From Scandinavium sp036495715 (lineage in GTDB: Bacteria; Pseudomonadota; Gammaproteobacteria; Enterobacterales; Enterobacteriaceae), in assembly GCA_036495715.1 (NCBI GenBank), contig DASXML010000011.1, positions 18,734-82,733 on the forward strand: DNA of 64,000 nt. Reading direction: 5' to 3'. A program made the translations under genes and the position numbers. Positions 53,059 through 60,908 of the stretch are shown here, in pieces. The notes beneath the pieces were generated by a model. The model did no database searches, was not told the origin of the DNA, and was given only the letters and a program-made list of their open reading frames with translations. How positions within the stretch are numbered: position 1 is the first letter of the stretch; every line of letters starts with the position of its first letter.

Positions 53059-53800
53059 AATCTTCACTTACGCGAGCGCCCTGATCGTTAACCAGCGTGA
53101 CTTTTACGCGGCCGTTTCCTTTCGGCATGATGGGTTTGCCGCTAAGCCAGAAACGCTGGCTTGAGAACGGGGCCACCATATCGGTGGTCAGGCTGTGGCT
53201 GACGCCGTTGACCTGCGCGTTCAGATTGCCAATTGAAGCAAACCACGGCGTTGGGTTGGTAATCTCCACGCCTGCGCCTTTTTGCGGATCGGTCACGGTT
53301 TTCAACTGGAGTTTTTGGGCTAAATTACCCGGCGCGCCAAGGCTTGCCGGGCGATAAAACAGTTTGATACGCGTGCGCAGCATCACCAGCATCTTGTTTT
53401 GTTTCTGCGCGCCGCCAACGTTGGCAGGCGGCACCTGCAACGCATTAAACCAGTACATCGTTTCCCGGTCTTCGGGCAGGGATTTCGTTTTGCTGTAGAC
53501 GATGCGCACCACTTGACCGGTTTTCGGTTGAATGCGGAAAATCGGCGGCGTGGCGATAAACGGCACTGCGCTGCTGTTCTGCGGGCTGGCATTCACGTCG
53601 CCGTCGTCGAACCAGGTCTGGACGACGTAAGGAAAGCTGTCGCTGTTTTTCAGTTGCACATCGACGGAGGAAGCCGAAGCGGTGTAGATAATGCGGCTGC
53701 CCATGATGGTCACGCTGGCCTGACTGGTCGCTACCGCAGCCAAAAACAGTGCCGCGCTGAGCAGGGGGCGAATTCCGTGGCGAAGAAGGTCCTTCATCAT
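53039..53800 (-). CDS. First periplasmic fimbrial chaperone (PapD-like)
   Basis: 253 residues; signal peptide ending SQAS near 29; mature SVTIMGSRIIYTASASSVDVQLKNSD. PapD features: IFRIQPKTGQVVRIVY, RETMYWFNALQVPP, the basic RTRIKLFYRPASLG with the Arg/Lys pair that anchors the pilin C-terminus, and ITNPTPWFASI. It most resembles gamma-class chaperones such as MrkB/LpfB. Follows the pilin after an intercistronic hairpin. Confidence 0.92.
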   Translation of the reverse strand: MMKDLLRHGIRPLLSAALFLAAVATSQASVTIMGSRIIYTASASSVDVQLKNSDSFPYVVQTWFDDGDVNASPQNSSAVPFIATPPIFRIQPKTGQVVRIVYSKTKSLPEDRETMYWFNALQVPPANVGGAQKQNKMLVMLRTRIKLFYRPASLGAPGNLAQKLQLKTVTDPQKGAGVEITNPTPWFASIGNLNAQVNGVSHSLTTDMVAPFSSQRFWLSGKPIMPKGNGRVKVTLVNDQGARVSEDYAVTWQ

Positions 53801-53823
53801 CTCAACAACTCCATGAGGCAGGC

Positions 53824-53855
53824 TATCTTCCGGGGCAGTGCCACCCCGGAAGATA
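53824..53855 (-). terminator. Intercistronic hairpin after the pilin gene
   Basis: TATCTTCCGGGG and CCCCGGAAGATA pair perfectly over 12 bases around CAGTGCCA, 9 bases beyond the pilin stop codon. There is no U tract, so partial termination or 3'-end protection of pilin mRNA is likely, making pilin the most abundant product. Confidence 0.8.
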
Positions 53856-53864
53856 AAATCGAAC

Positions 53865-54401
53865 TTACTGGTAAGAAACGGCGTATTGCAGCGTGGCTTC
53901 TACCGTACCGGCAGTGGCTTTCCCGGCGGCGAAGTACTGCGCGGTGTAGGACGCGCTGGCTTCGCTCGCACCTGCGGCCACGTTCAGATCACCATCACCG
54001 GTGAAGCCGTCGGTCAGGTTGATTTCTTTGCCGGTGGTATCCAGGATCTGCACTTCAACGTTGGTTGCGGTGCCTGTGTTGCCGAGGTTGCCGTTGGTAG
54101 TGACCTGGTTGCCGACGAACACGGTAGAGATTTTGGTTTCGTTGGCGGAATCACCAGTACAGCCGGTCAGGCCGATGTCGAAAGTGACCGGCCCTGCGGT
54201 ATCGCCGCTGGCGGCCAGATCGGTACTGCTAACCGTTGGCAGAAGCACGACTGGTGTGGTCTGGTTGCCGTTGATGGCGACAGAGCAGGTTTCATCGGTC
54301 ACTTCACCCTGGAAGCTGATGGTGTTGTCAGACAGCGCCAGTGCGTTTGCCGAGACCAGCAGCGCGCTGGTCAGAATAGTGAGATAACTTTTTTTCAACA
54401 T
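53865..54401 (-). CDS. Major fimbrial subunit (type 1-like pilin)
   Basis: 178 residues; signal peptide of about 22 residues (MLKKSYLTILTSALLVSANALA), mature LSDNTISFQGEVTDETC. One disulfide pair (Cys in DETCSVA and in GLTGCTGD), donor strand N-terminus, and C-terminal AVSYQ with the penultimate Tyr. Ser-, Thr- and Gly-rich, as FimA-like pilins are. First gene of the operon. Confidence 0.92.
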   Translation of the reverse strand: MLKKSYLTILTSALLVSANALALSDNTISFQGEVTDETCSVAINGNQTTPVVLLPTVSSTDLAASGDTAGPVTFDIGLTGCTGDSANETKISTVFVGNQVTTNGNLGNTGTATNVEVQILDTTGKEINLTDGFTGDGDLNVAAGASEASASYTAQYFAAGKATAGTVEATLQYAVSYQ

Positions 54402-54782
54402 GATGCGTTTCCTGTATGTCCTGTTGAGACAATTAAGCGATGACTCATGGCTACCTTGCCCGGCTCAGGGGCGGTAATGCGCCGTTGAAGCCGTCCGGTA
54501 TCATGTGAGAAAAATCCTAAGCCATTTGCATCAATGTGTAATCATTAACTATTAACTGGCGTGTATTAAGTTTTTAATCCTGAATAACTCGAAATTAACG
54601 TGTTTTAAAAGGTGTTAATTCCGTTGTTTCATTCGAAGATGTAAACATGATGTTGACGTTAAACGGAGAAACCAGATAAACAGAGTGGGAATGGCGCAGG
54701 GGATCTCAAAGGAGATCAAAAAGAGTGGAGTGGCTGTTGTGCGAGAAAGTGATCCAAAACAATTTCAGCATTCATTGGATAT
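54402..54782. promoter_or_regulatory. Fimbrial operon promoter region
   Basis: About 380 AT-rich bases with no gene. ATTAACT occurs twice in tandem (54544-54557), ATTAACG at 54594-54600 and the reverse GTTAAT at 54614-54619. These could be sites for the neighbouring regulator. I saw no FimE/FimB-type inverted repeats, so an invertible switch is not supported. Confidence 0.5.
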
Positions 54783-54808
54783 AAAAAAGCCCGATGATGA
54801 CATCGGGC
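54783..54808 (-). terminator. Terminator of the ToxR-like regulator gene
   Basis: GCCCGATG pairs with CATCGGGC around ATGA. The run of A on the left becomes the U tract on the minus strand. It separates the regulator transcript from the pilin promoter. Confidence 0.9.
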
Positions 54809-54834
54809 AAAAGGACATTAAGTGAGTGACTCTG

Positions 54835-55671
54835 TCAGGAGGTGCCAGAATTAATCGGCTGGTTCAGGCTCCAGCAAATCTCTGCTTTGTTTTCGCGCAA
54901 ATTTCCGCAGCGCATAAAGTAGAGGCGAGACAACTCCTGACTCCAGGTTTTATAGGAGCGGCTTTTAATCACCAGAAGATATTGATCGCTGCGGCATTGT
55001 GGATTGAGATCCTGAGCATAACGCAACAGCCCCTCTTTAAAACTTAATGCATCCGTGATGTGCAACAAATCTTCTGAAATGAGTACGCTACAGGTCCCGG
55101 CCCTACCAATAAACACTTCCTTACGATCCAGCGGGCGATTGTTGTACCAAAAGCCGGCGGAGGCCAACAGTGTGGTCACGGCAACGATTATCGTGACCCA
55201 ATTCAGAAGCCGTTCGGGTTTACGCCACAAAGAGGATGACGTCTTAATCTCCGCCAGGGCTGTATGTGGCGGTTCAGGGGGCGATTCCTCGGCGAGAACG
55301 TGTTCATTCTGTGCGGCAGAAACACAAGATTCGTCCGGAAATTGTTCGACTTCTATTTCTTCCTGAAACAGAAATCCCATTTTTGGCACGGTGGTAATGA
55401 TTTCTTCTTCCATGCCTAAATTACGTAGTATTCGTCGTAATTTACTAATGCAGTGGTTGAGATTGTTATTGCTGGATACCATACCAAAGTCGTCCCAGAC
55501 TTTTTTAAATATCACTTCCCGGTTGACCACTTCACCTTGATGATACAAGAGGAGTAGTAATAATCTTTTGGTGGGGTTTGAAATCTGAACCGGGTCGTCC
55601 TGCTCATCATGAACAGCAAGCAATCCGGTATCAGAATCGAATATAACTTGTTTATTAAAAAGGAATTTCAT
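54835..55671 (-). CDS. Membrane-anchored ToxR/CadC-like transcriptional regulator
   Basis: 278 residues. N-terminal winged-helix DNA-binding domain (OmpR/PhoB type) at about 1-100 with LLLLLLYHQGEVVNREVIFKKVWDDFG and SSNNNLNHCISKLRRILRNLG; Pro-rich linker; one membrane helix at about 160-180 (LLNWVTIIVAVTTLLASAGFW); periplasmic domain with four Cys. Upstream of the fimbrial genes and on the same strand, so it probably controls them. I chose ATG 55671; a TTG at 55704 is in frame. Not one of the named CadC or ToxR proteins. Confidence 0.88.
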   Translation of the reverse strand: MKFLFNKQVIFDSDTGLLAVHDEQDDPVQISNPTKRLLLLLLYHQGEVVNREVIFKKVWDDFGMVSSNNNLNHCISKLRRILRNLGMEEEIITTVPKMGFLFQEEIEVEQFPDESCVSAAQNEHVLAEESPPEPPHTALAEIKTSSSLWRKPERLLNWVTIIVAVTTLLASAGFWYNNRPLDRKEVFIGRAGTCSVLISEDLLHITDALSFKEGLLRYAQDLNPQCRSDQYLLVIKSRSYKTWSQELSRLYFMRCGNLRENKAEICWSLNQPINSGTS

Positions 55672-56076
55672 ATCACGGATCCGTCTGGTCAATGCGCTAT
55701 GCAAAATGGGGGCGATAAATAGCCCGAAGCATGGATTACTCCTTTATTGTTAGAATCACTTTTCGCGCGGTTGATGCTAATTTTAATGTGTTAAGACAAT
55801 TCTTAACATCTTAATTTTAACCGTGCGAGTCGTTAGCGTTTTATATCATTAAATGTTTTGTTTGTAGTTTGTTTTACCTAACCATGCAAAAAGTTAATGT
55901 TTTTCTATGATCAAAAAGAAAACAATTAATAGATTGTCAGAAAAACAGACGCGTTATGCGGTATTCAGCTTAGCTACGCTTAATGTCAGAAAATGACGTA
56001 TTTTTATGATAAATTGTCTATTCGCGTCTACGCTTTCTCTAAGCGCCTGTAAACGAAGGCTTATAAGGAAAAGAGA
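55672..56076. promoter_or_regulatory. Divergent region between the regulator and osmF
   Basis: 405 bases, very AT-rich, no gene seen. TCTACGCTT at 56027-56035 resembles a sigma-S minus-10 element and sits 42 bases before the osmF start codon, fitting the RpoS dependence known for E. coli osmF. Confidence 0.55.
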
Positions 56077-56994
56077 ATGAGAAATACAACGAAGTGGTTA
56101 GCGGGCGTTTCACTGCTGGCGGTGGTCAGTCTTCCACTGATGGCGGCGGAGCCGATAAAAGTAGGTTCGAAGATTGATACTGAAGGTGCTCTGCTCGGTA
56201 ATATCATTTTGCAGGTACTGGACAGCCACGGCGTCAAAACCGTGAACAGAGTTCAGCTGGGAACGACCCCGGTCGTGCGTGGCGCGATTACCTCTGGCGA
56301 GCTGGATATCTATCCGGAATATACCGGTAACGGCGCGTTTTTCTTCAAAGATGAAAACGATCCGGCATGGAAGAATGCGGCGCAGGGCTACGAGAAAGTG
56401 AAAAAACTCGATGCCGAAAAGAACAATCTGGTTTGGTTGACGCCTGCTCCGGCGAACAATACCTGGACCATCGCAGTGCGCCAGGACTTAGCCGAGAAGA
56501 ACAAACTCACGTCCTTAACGGATTTGGGCGCGTATCTGAAAAAAGGCGGCACGTTTAAACTGGCTGCATCCGCGGAGTTTATCGAACGTGCGGATGCGTT
56601 GCCCGCCTTTGAGAAAGCCTACGATTTCAAACTCGACCAAAGTCAGCTGTTGTCCTTAGCGGGCGGTGATACTGCCGTGACCATCAAAGCCGCCGCGCAG
56701 CAAACGTCTGGCGTGAATGCGGCGATGGCTTACGGTACTGACGGCCCGGTAGCGGCGCTGGGGCTACAAACCCTGACCGATCCGAAAGGCGTTCAGCCGA
56801 TTTATGCACCGACGCCGGTTGTGCGTGAGTCGGTGCTGAAAGCCTATCCGCAAATACCTGAATGGTTGAAGCCAGTGTTTGAAAAGCTCGATGAAAAGAC
56901 GCTGCAACAACTGAATGCCAGCATTGCGGTAGAAGGGCTGGAAGCCAAAAAAGTGGCGGCTGACTGGCTGAAACAACAAGGACTGGTGAAGTAA
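56077..56994 (+). CDS. osmF: Osmoprotectant ABC importer binding protein OsmF (YehZ)
   Basis: Periplasmic binding protein of the OsmF-YehYXW system, which handles glycine betaine with low affinity in E. coli and choline-type substrates in relatives. Signal peptide ending LMA at 23; mature AEPIKVGSKIDTEGALLGNII. QAT/OpuAC-type fold; 305 residues as in E. coli. First gene of an operon. Confidence 0.95.
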   Translation: MRNTTKWLAGVSLLAVVSLPLMAAEPIKVGSKIDTEGALLGNIILQVLDSHGVKTVNRVQLGTTPVVRGAITSGELDIYPEYTGNGAFFFKDENDPAWKNAAQGYEKVKKLDAEKNNLVWLTPAPANNTWTIAVRQDLAEKNKLTSLTDLGAYLKKGGTFKLAASAEFIERADALPAFEKAYDFKLDQSQLLSLAGGDTAVTIKAAAQQTSGVNAAMAYGTDGPVAALGLQTLTDPKGVQPIYAPTPVVRESVLKAYPQIPEWLKPVFEKLDEKTLQQLNASIAVEGLEAKKVAADWLKQQGLVK

Positions 56995-56998
56995 GTAC

Positions 56999-58156
56999 GT
57001 GCGAATATCCTGTCATAATCGGGTTCTGCTGCTGTTGGTGCTGATTGCACTGGCAGCCGCATTTCTGCCGTTCGTAAATTATGCAGCCAATCGGCTGATG
57101 TCTGGCGAAAGCCGCCAACTGTGGCAAATCTGGACGTTTCCTCCTGCGTTGTTGCTTGCTGTACCGCTGGTCTTTGTGGGGCTGAGTTTTCTCCCCGGAC
57201 GCGGCGCGCTGACTGTGACGCTCATTCTGGCCCAGGTATTGTTTATTCTCTTGCTGTGGAGCGGGGGAAGGGCGGCCACATTGTTAGCGCAGACGGGAAG
57301 CCCGCTGGCGCGAACCTCGCCCGGCAGCGGCCTGTGGCTGTGGCTGGGCGTCACGCTGCTCATCAGCAGTGATGTCATTCGTCGGCTTACACCGCGCTCG
57401 CTGTGGCGCTGGCTGCTGAACGCACAGCTTTGGATCCTGCCGGTGGCCCTGCTGTGGTCCGGTGAGCTGGATTCACTCTCGCTGATGAAAGAGTATTTCA
57501 ACCGTCAGGACGTGTTTGACAGTTCGCTGCAACAGCATCTGATCCTGCTGTTTGGCACACTCATTCCCGGACTGTTGATTGGCGTCCCGCTTGGCCTGTG
57601 GTGCTGGCGTCATCAGGGGCGGCAAACTCGCGTGTTCACCGTCCTCAATATTATTCAGACTATCCCGTCGGTTGCGCTTTTTGGTCTGCTGATTGCGCCG
57701 CTGGCGGGGCTGGTAAAACATTTCCCGTGGCTGTCGTCATGGGGGATAGGTGGGACGGGAATGACGCCTGCATTAATTGCGCTGGTGCTTTATGCACTGT
57801 TACCGCTGGTGCGCGGTGTGGTGGCCGGGATGCAACAAGTTGCCGCCGATGTGCTGGAAAGCGCGGCGGCAATGGGCATGAATCGTGCTCAGCGCTTCTG
57901 GAAAGTTCAGTTACCGCTGGCATTGCCGGTGCTGTTGCGCAGCCTGCGCGTGGTGACGGTTCAAACGGTCGGCATGGCGGTGGTGGCCGCCCTTATCGGC
58001 GCGGGGGGGTTTGGCGCACTGGTGTTCCAGGGCTTGCTGAGTAGCGCGCTCGATTTAGTGCTGCTTGGCGTGATACCGGTTGTGGCGATGGCGGTGGTCG
58101 TCGATGCGCTTTTCAGCCTATGGATAGCCTTACTGGGAGGAGAAGCCCATGATTGA
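56999..58156 (+). CDS. yehY: Osmoprotectant ABC importer permease YehY
   Basis: Inner-membrane permease, 385 residues as in E. coli. About ten hydrophobic segments; the C-terminal OpuAB/ProW-type permease domain contains GIPLGLWC-like GVPLGLWC, IIQTIPSVALFGLL and ESAAAMGMNRAQRFWKVQLPLALP (coupling loop). GTG start, 4 bases after osmF; overlaps yehX by 8 bases. Confidence 0.94.
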   Translation: MRISCHNRVLLLLVLIALAAAFLPFVNYAANRLMSGESRQLWQIWTFPPALLLAVPLVFVGLSFLPGRGALTVTLILAQVLFILLLWSGGRAATLLAQTGSPLARTSPGSGLWLWLGVTLLISSDVIRRLTPRSLWRWLLNAQLWILPVALLWSGELDSLSLMKEYFNRQDVFDSSLQQHLILLFGTLIPGLLIGVPLGLWCWRHQGRQTRVFTVLNIIQTIPSVALFGLLIAPLAGLVKHFPWLSSWGIGGTGMTPALIALVLYALLPLVRGVVAGMQQVAADVLESAAAMGMNRAQRFWKVQLPLALPVLLRSLRVVTVQTVGMAVVAALIGAGGFGALVFQGLLSSALDLVLLGVIPVVAMAVVVDALFSLWIALLGGEAHD

Positions 58157-59096
58157 ATTTCAGCAGGTTAGCAAAATTTTTGACGGCAAAGCCGCAGTGC
58201 AGAATCTCGATCTGCATCTGAAAGAGGGGGCTTTTTCGGTGCTGATCGGCACGTCAGGCTCGGGGAAATCCACCACGTTGAAGATGATCAACCGTCTGGA
58301 AGAGCACGACAGCGGCACTATCCGTTTCGCCGGGGAGGATATTCGTCAACTGCCCGTGCTGGCCCTGCGTCGGCGAATGGGCTATGCCATTCAGTCTATC
58401 GGGCTATTTCCGCACTGGACGGTAGCGCAGAACATCGCCACCGTGCCGCAGCTGCAAAAATGGACCAAAGCACGCATTAACGATCGTATCGACGAACTGA
58501 TGGCACTGTTAGGGCTGGAGGCTTCAATGCGTGACCGCTTACCGCATCAGCTTTCCGGCGGCCAGCAACAGCGCGTGGGCGTGGCTCGCGCGCTGGCAGC
58601 GAATCCGGAGGTGTTGTTAATGGATGAACCTTTTGGTGCGCTCGATCCGGTGACGCGTGGCGCATTGCAACAGGAGATGCGACGCATTCATCAGCTCCTG
58701 GGGCGCACAATCGTGCTGGTGACGCACGATATCGATGAGGCGCTGCGTCTGGCGGATCATCTGGTGCTGATGGACAACGGTGAAGTGGTGCAACAGGGCA
58801 CGCCGTTATCGATGTTGACCGCGCCTGAAAACGATTTTGTGCGCGAATTCTTTGGCCGCAGCGAACTGGGCGTGCGCCTGTTATCGCTGCGTGGCGTGGG
58901 CGATTATGTGCGCCCTGAGGAACACACTGCGGGCGAACCGTTACGCGCGTCGATGTCGCTGCGTGAAGCACTGTCATTGTTTGTGGCTCGCCGTCGCGAA
59001 GTGCTGCCGGTCGTGAATGACGACGGTACGCCGTGCGGGTCGCTGCATTTTGCCGATTTACTGCGCGGGGAGGATCCCCGTGAAAGCCGTGCGTGA
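58149..59096 (+). CDS. yehX: Osmoprotectant ABC importer ATPase YehX
   Basis: ATPase subunit. Walker A GTSGSGKST at 34-42, ABC signature LSGGQQQR at 135-142, Walker B LLMDEP at 156-161; C-terminal CBS-like region. 315 residues (E. coli 308). Start overlaps the yehY end by 8 bases. Confidence 0.95.
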   Translation: MIEFQQVSKIFDGKAAVQNLDLHLKEGAFSVLIGTSGSGKSTTLKMINRLEEHDSGTIRFAGEDIRQLPVLALRRRMGYAIQSIGLFPHWTVAQNIATVPQLQKWTKARINDRIDELMALLGLEASMRDRLPHQLSGGQQQRVGVARALAANPEVLLMDEPFGALDPVTRGALQQEMRRIHQLLGRTIVLVTHDIDEALRLADHLVLMDNGEVVQQGTPLSMLTAPENDFVREFFGRSELGVRLLSLRGVGDYVRPEEHTAGEPLRASMSLREALSLFVARRREVLPVVNDDGTPCGSLHFADLLRGEDPRESRA

Positions 59097-59817
59097 TCCG
59101 CTCATCTGGCTGTTGCTGCTGTTTATTGCGCTGCTAACGCTGATGCCTTATAGCGGGCCGCTGTTCAGCGCGCTGTTTCCTGAACTGTCACGTCCGTTAT
59201 ACCAACAGCAAAGTTTCTGGTCGCTGACGCTGGCGCATTTTGGGCTGGTCGGAATTTCGAGCCTGATTGCGACGGTGATTGGCGTTGGCGCGGGGATTGC
59301 TGTCACGCGTCCGGCAGGCCGTGAATTTCGCTCTCTGGTGGAAACCATTGCCGCGATGGGGCAGACTTTCCCGCCGGTGGCGGTGTTGGCGATTGCTGTT
59401 CCGGTGATGGGCTTTGGCCGCGAACCGGCGATTATCGCGCTGATCCTGTACGGTGTGTTGCCGGTGTTGCAGGGCACATTAGCGGGGCTCGCTTCGGTGC
59501 CGTCGAGTGTGCTGAGCGTGGCGCAGGGCATGGGCATGAACGGCTGGCAGCGGCTGCTGAAAGTGGAATTACCGCTGGCAGCACCGGTGATGATTGCCGG
59601 GATTCGGACGTCGGCTATCGTGAACATCGGCACGGCGACCATTGCGTCAACGGTCGGGGCGAATACGCTGGGCACGCCGATTATCATCGGCCTGAGCGGG
59701 TTTAATACGGCGTATGTGATTCAGGGCGCGGTGCTGGTGGCGCTGGCGGCTATTCTGGTTGACCGGGCGTTTGAGCGTTTGGCGCGGTTGCTCAGCCGAC
59801 ACCACCGCGGACGATAA
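59080..59817 (+). CDS. yehW: Osmoprotectant ABC importer permease YehW
   Basis: Second permease, 245 residues (E. coli 243). Six hydrophobic segments with AVTRPAGREFR and GMGMNGWQRLLKVELPLAAP coupling loop. I chose GTG at 59080 behind GGGGAGG, overlapping yehX by 17 bases and giving VKAVRDPLIWLLLL, which matches the family start; an ATG-like frame start at 59017 is inside yehX and unsupported. Its 3' end overlaps yohO by 26 bases on the other strand. Confidence 0.93.
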   Translation: MKAVRDPLIWLLLLFIALLTLMPYSGPLFSALFPELSRPLYQQQSFWSLTLAHFGLVGISSLIATVIGVGAGIAVTRPAGREFRSLVETIAAMGQTFPPVAVLAIAVPVMGFGREPAIIALILYGVLPVLQGTLAGLASVPSSVLSVAQGMGMNGWQRLLKVELPLAAPVMIAGIRTSAIVNIGTATIASTVGANTLGTPIIIGLSGFNTAYVIQGAVLVALAAILVDRAFERLARLLSRHHRGR

Positions 59818-59905
59818 AGGAGTAGCCCGCGAGCATCACGCCGCCAATGCCACCGATGGCCATCAGAACGAAGAGGGTGATCATAGCCAGTTTGGCAGGT
59901 TTCAT
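59792..59905 (-). CDS. yohO: Small membrane protein YohO
   Basis: 37-residue protein, too short for usual ORF calls. MKPAKLAMITLFVLMAIGGI starts it, followed by GGVMLAGYSFIVR, a single membrane helix; matches the remembered E. coli YohO (35 residues) over the GGIGGVMLAGY core and in gene position between yehW and mlrA. AAGGAG lies 6 bases before the ATG at 59905 (a second ATG is 3 bases earlier). The 3' end is antisense to yehW. Function unknown. Confidence 0.88.
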   Translation of the reverse strand: MKPAKLAMITLFVLMAIGGIGGVMLAGYSFIVRGGVG

Positions 59906-59964
59906 CATGTGCTCCTTATGTTAATCCGGGGATTATATGATGAAGCACGCTTGTTAATGAACCC

Positions 59965-60696
59965 TTAATTTCCCAGTCGTAGCACGTTTAGCCCCTGTTC
60001 ACGCCACTGCTGCAGTTGCTCTTGCTGCCCCACGGTGGACGTGTCGCCGCACCATACCAGCAGGGTTTGTCCGTCAAAAAGCTCCGGGCGAAGGTGGTGT
60101 AACGAATGCGCGAGCACATCCACGCGCCACCCTTGTTCACAGGCCACCCAACCTTCAAGCCACAATCGGGTGGTGTCGGTAATGTCCCAGCCGATAACCA
60201 GCGCATCGCGGCCCTGGCGCTTACGCGCGGAGGCCATACAGACAGAGATGTAATTGATGAGCACCCCGTCGAGTACGCTCAGCAACGCCTGAAGCGTGGG
60301 TTGAGAACTTTGTAGCCGGAGTCGAAGCGGAATAAAAAGATGGGAGACCAGCGTCTGCGCGGGATAATCTCGCCCACGCTCTTTGATCCACAGTCGTAGC
60401 CGATTCAGATTCCCGCCTTGCAGAAAACGGAGCAGCGTTTCCTGATGTTCCCGCCAGCCGCTTTGTTGTTCAGCGGTGGCTTCAATGAGCAGCGTTTTGA
60501 CTTTGCTAACCTGTACGCCGGTTCCTATCCAGCGTTTGATTTCGCGAATACGGTCGATGTCATCATCATTAAATAGCCGATGTCCGCCGTCGGTTCTCTG
60601 GGGCTTGAGCAGTCCGTAACGCCGCTGCCAGGCACGCAGGGTCACCGGATTCATATCACACAGCAGAGCCACTTCACCAATTGTGTAAAGCGCCAT
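59965..60696 (-). CDS. mlrA: MerR-family regulator MlrA
   Basis: Activates csgD (curli and biofilm matrix) in E. coli, controlled by PdeR and DgcM. MerR HTH at 1-70 (YTIGEVALLCDMNPVTLRAWQRRYGLL), C-terminal cobalamin-binding-like domain without a visible B12 ligand motif. 243 residues as in E. coli. Confidence 0.95.
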   Translation of the reverse strand: MALYTIGEVALLCDMNPVTLRAWQRRYGLLKPQRTDGGHRLFNDDDIDRIREIKRWIGTGVQVSKVKTLLIEATAEQQSGWREHQETLLRFLQGGNLNRLRLWIKERGRDYPAQTLVSHLFIPLRLRLQSSQPTLQALLSVLDGVLINYISVCMASARKRQGRDALVIGWDITDTTRLWLEGWVACEQGWRVDVLAHSLHHLRPELFDGQTLLVWCGDTSTVGQQEQLQQWREQGLNVLRLGN

Positions 60697-60908
60697 GTAT
60701 CACCTCAGCTCGCGCATCCCCATCATAACTGTAGACGGTGATCGTCGAACCAGGAAAATCTGATCGTTTTTTGTTCGGATAAGTTCTGAAAAGCGAGGAG
60801 AAAGTGTGACGGCACGCAGGGATTTTTGCGTTTTGCCCGAGGCATCAAGGAAAGTCCTGGTCGCAACGTGTATGTTACGCGCAGTTAACGTTTACGTGGT
60901 TGATGGGT

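Noticed and set aside
54402..54782. Possible phase-variable (invertible) fimbrial switch
   Set aside because: No pair of inverted repeats of FimE/FimB type and no recombinase gene nearby.
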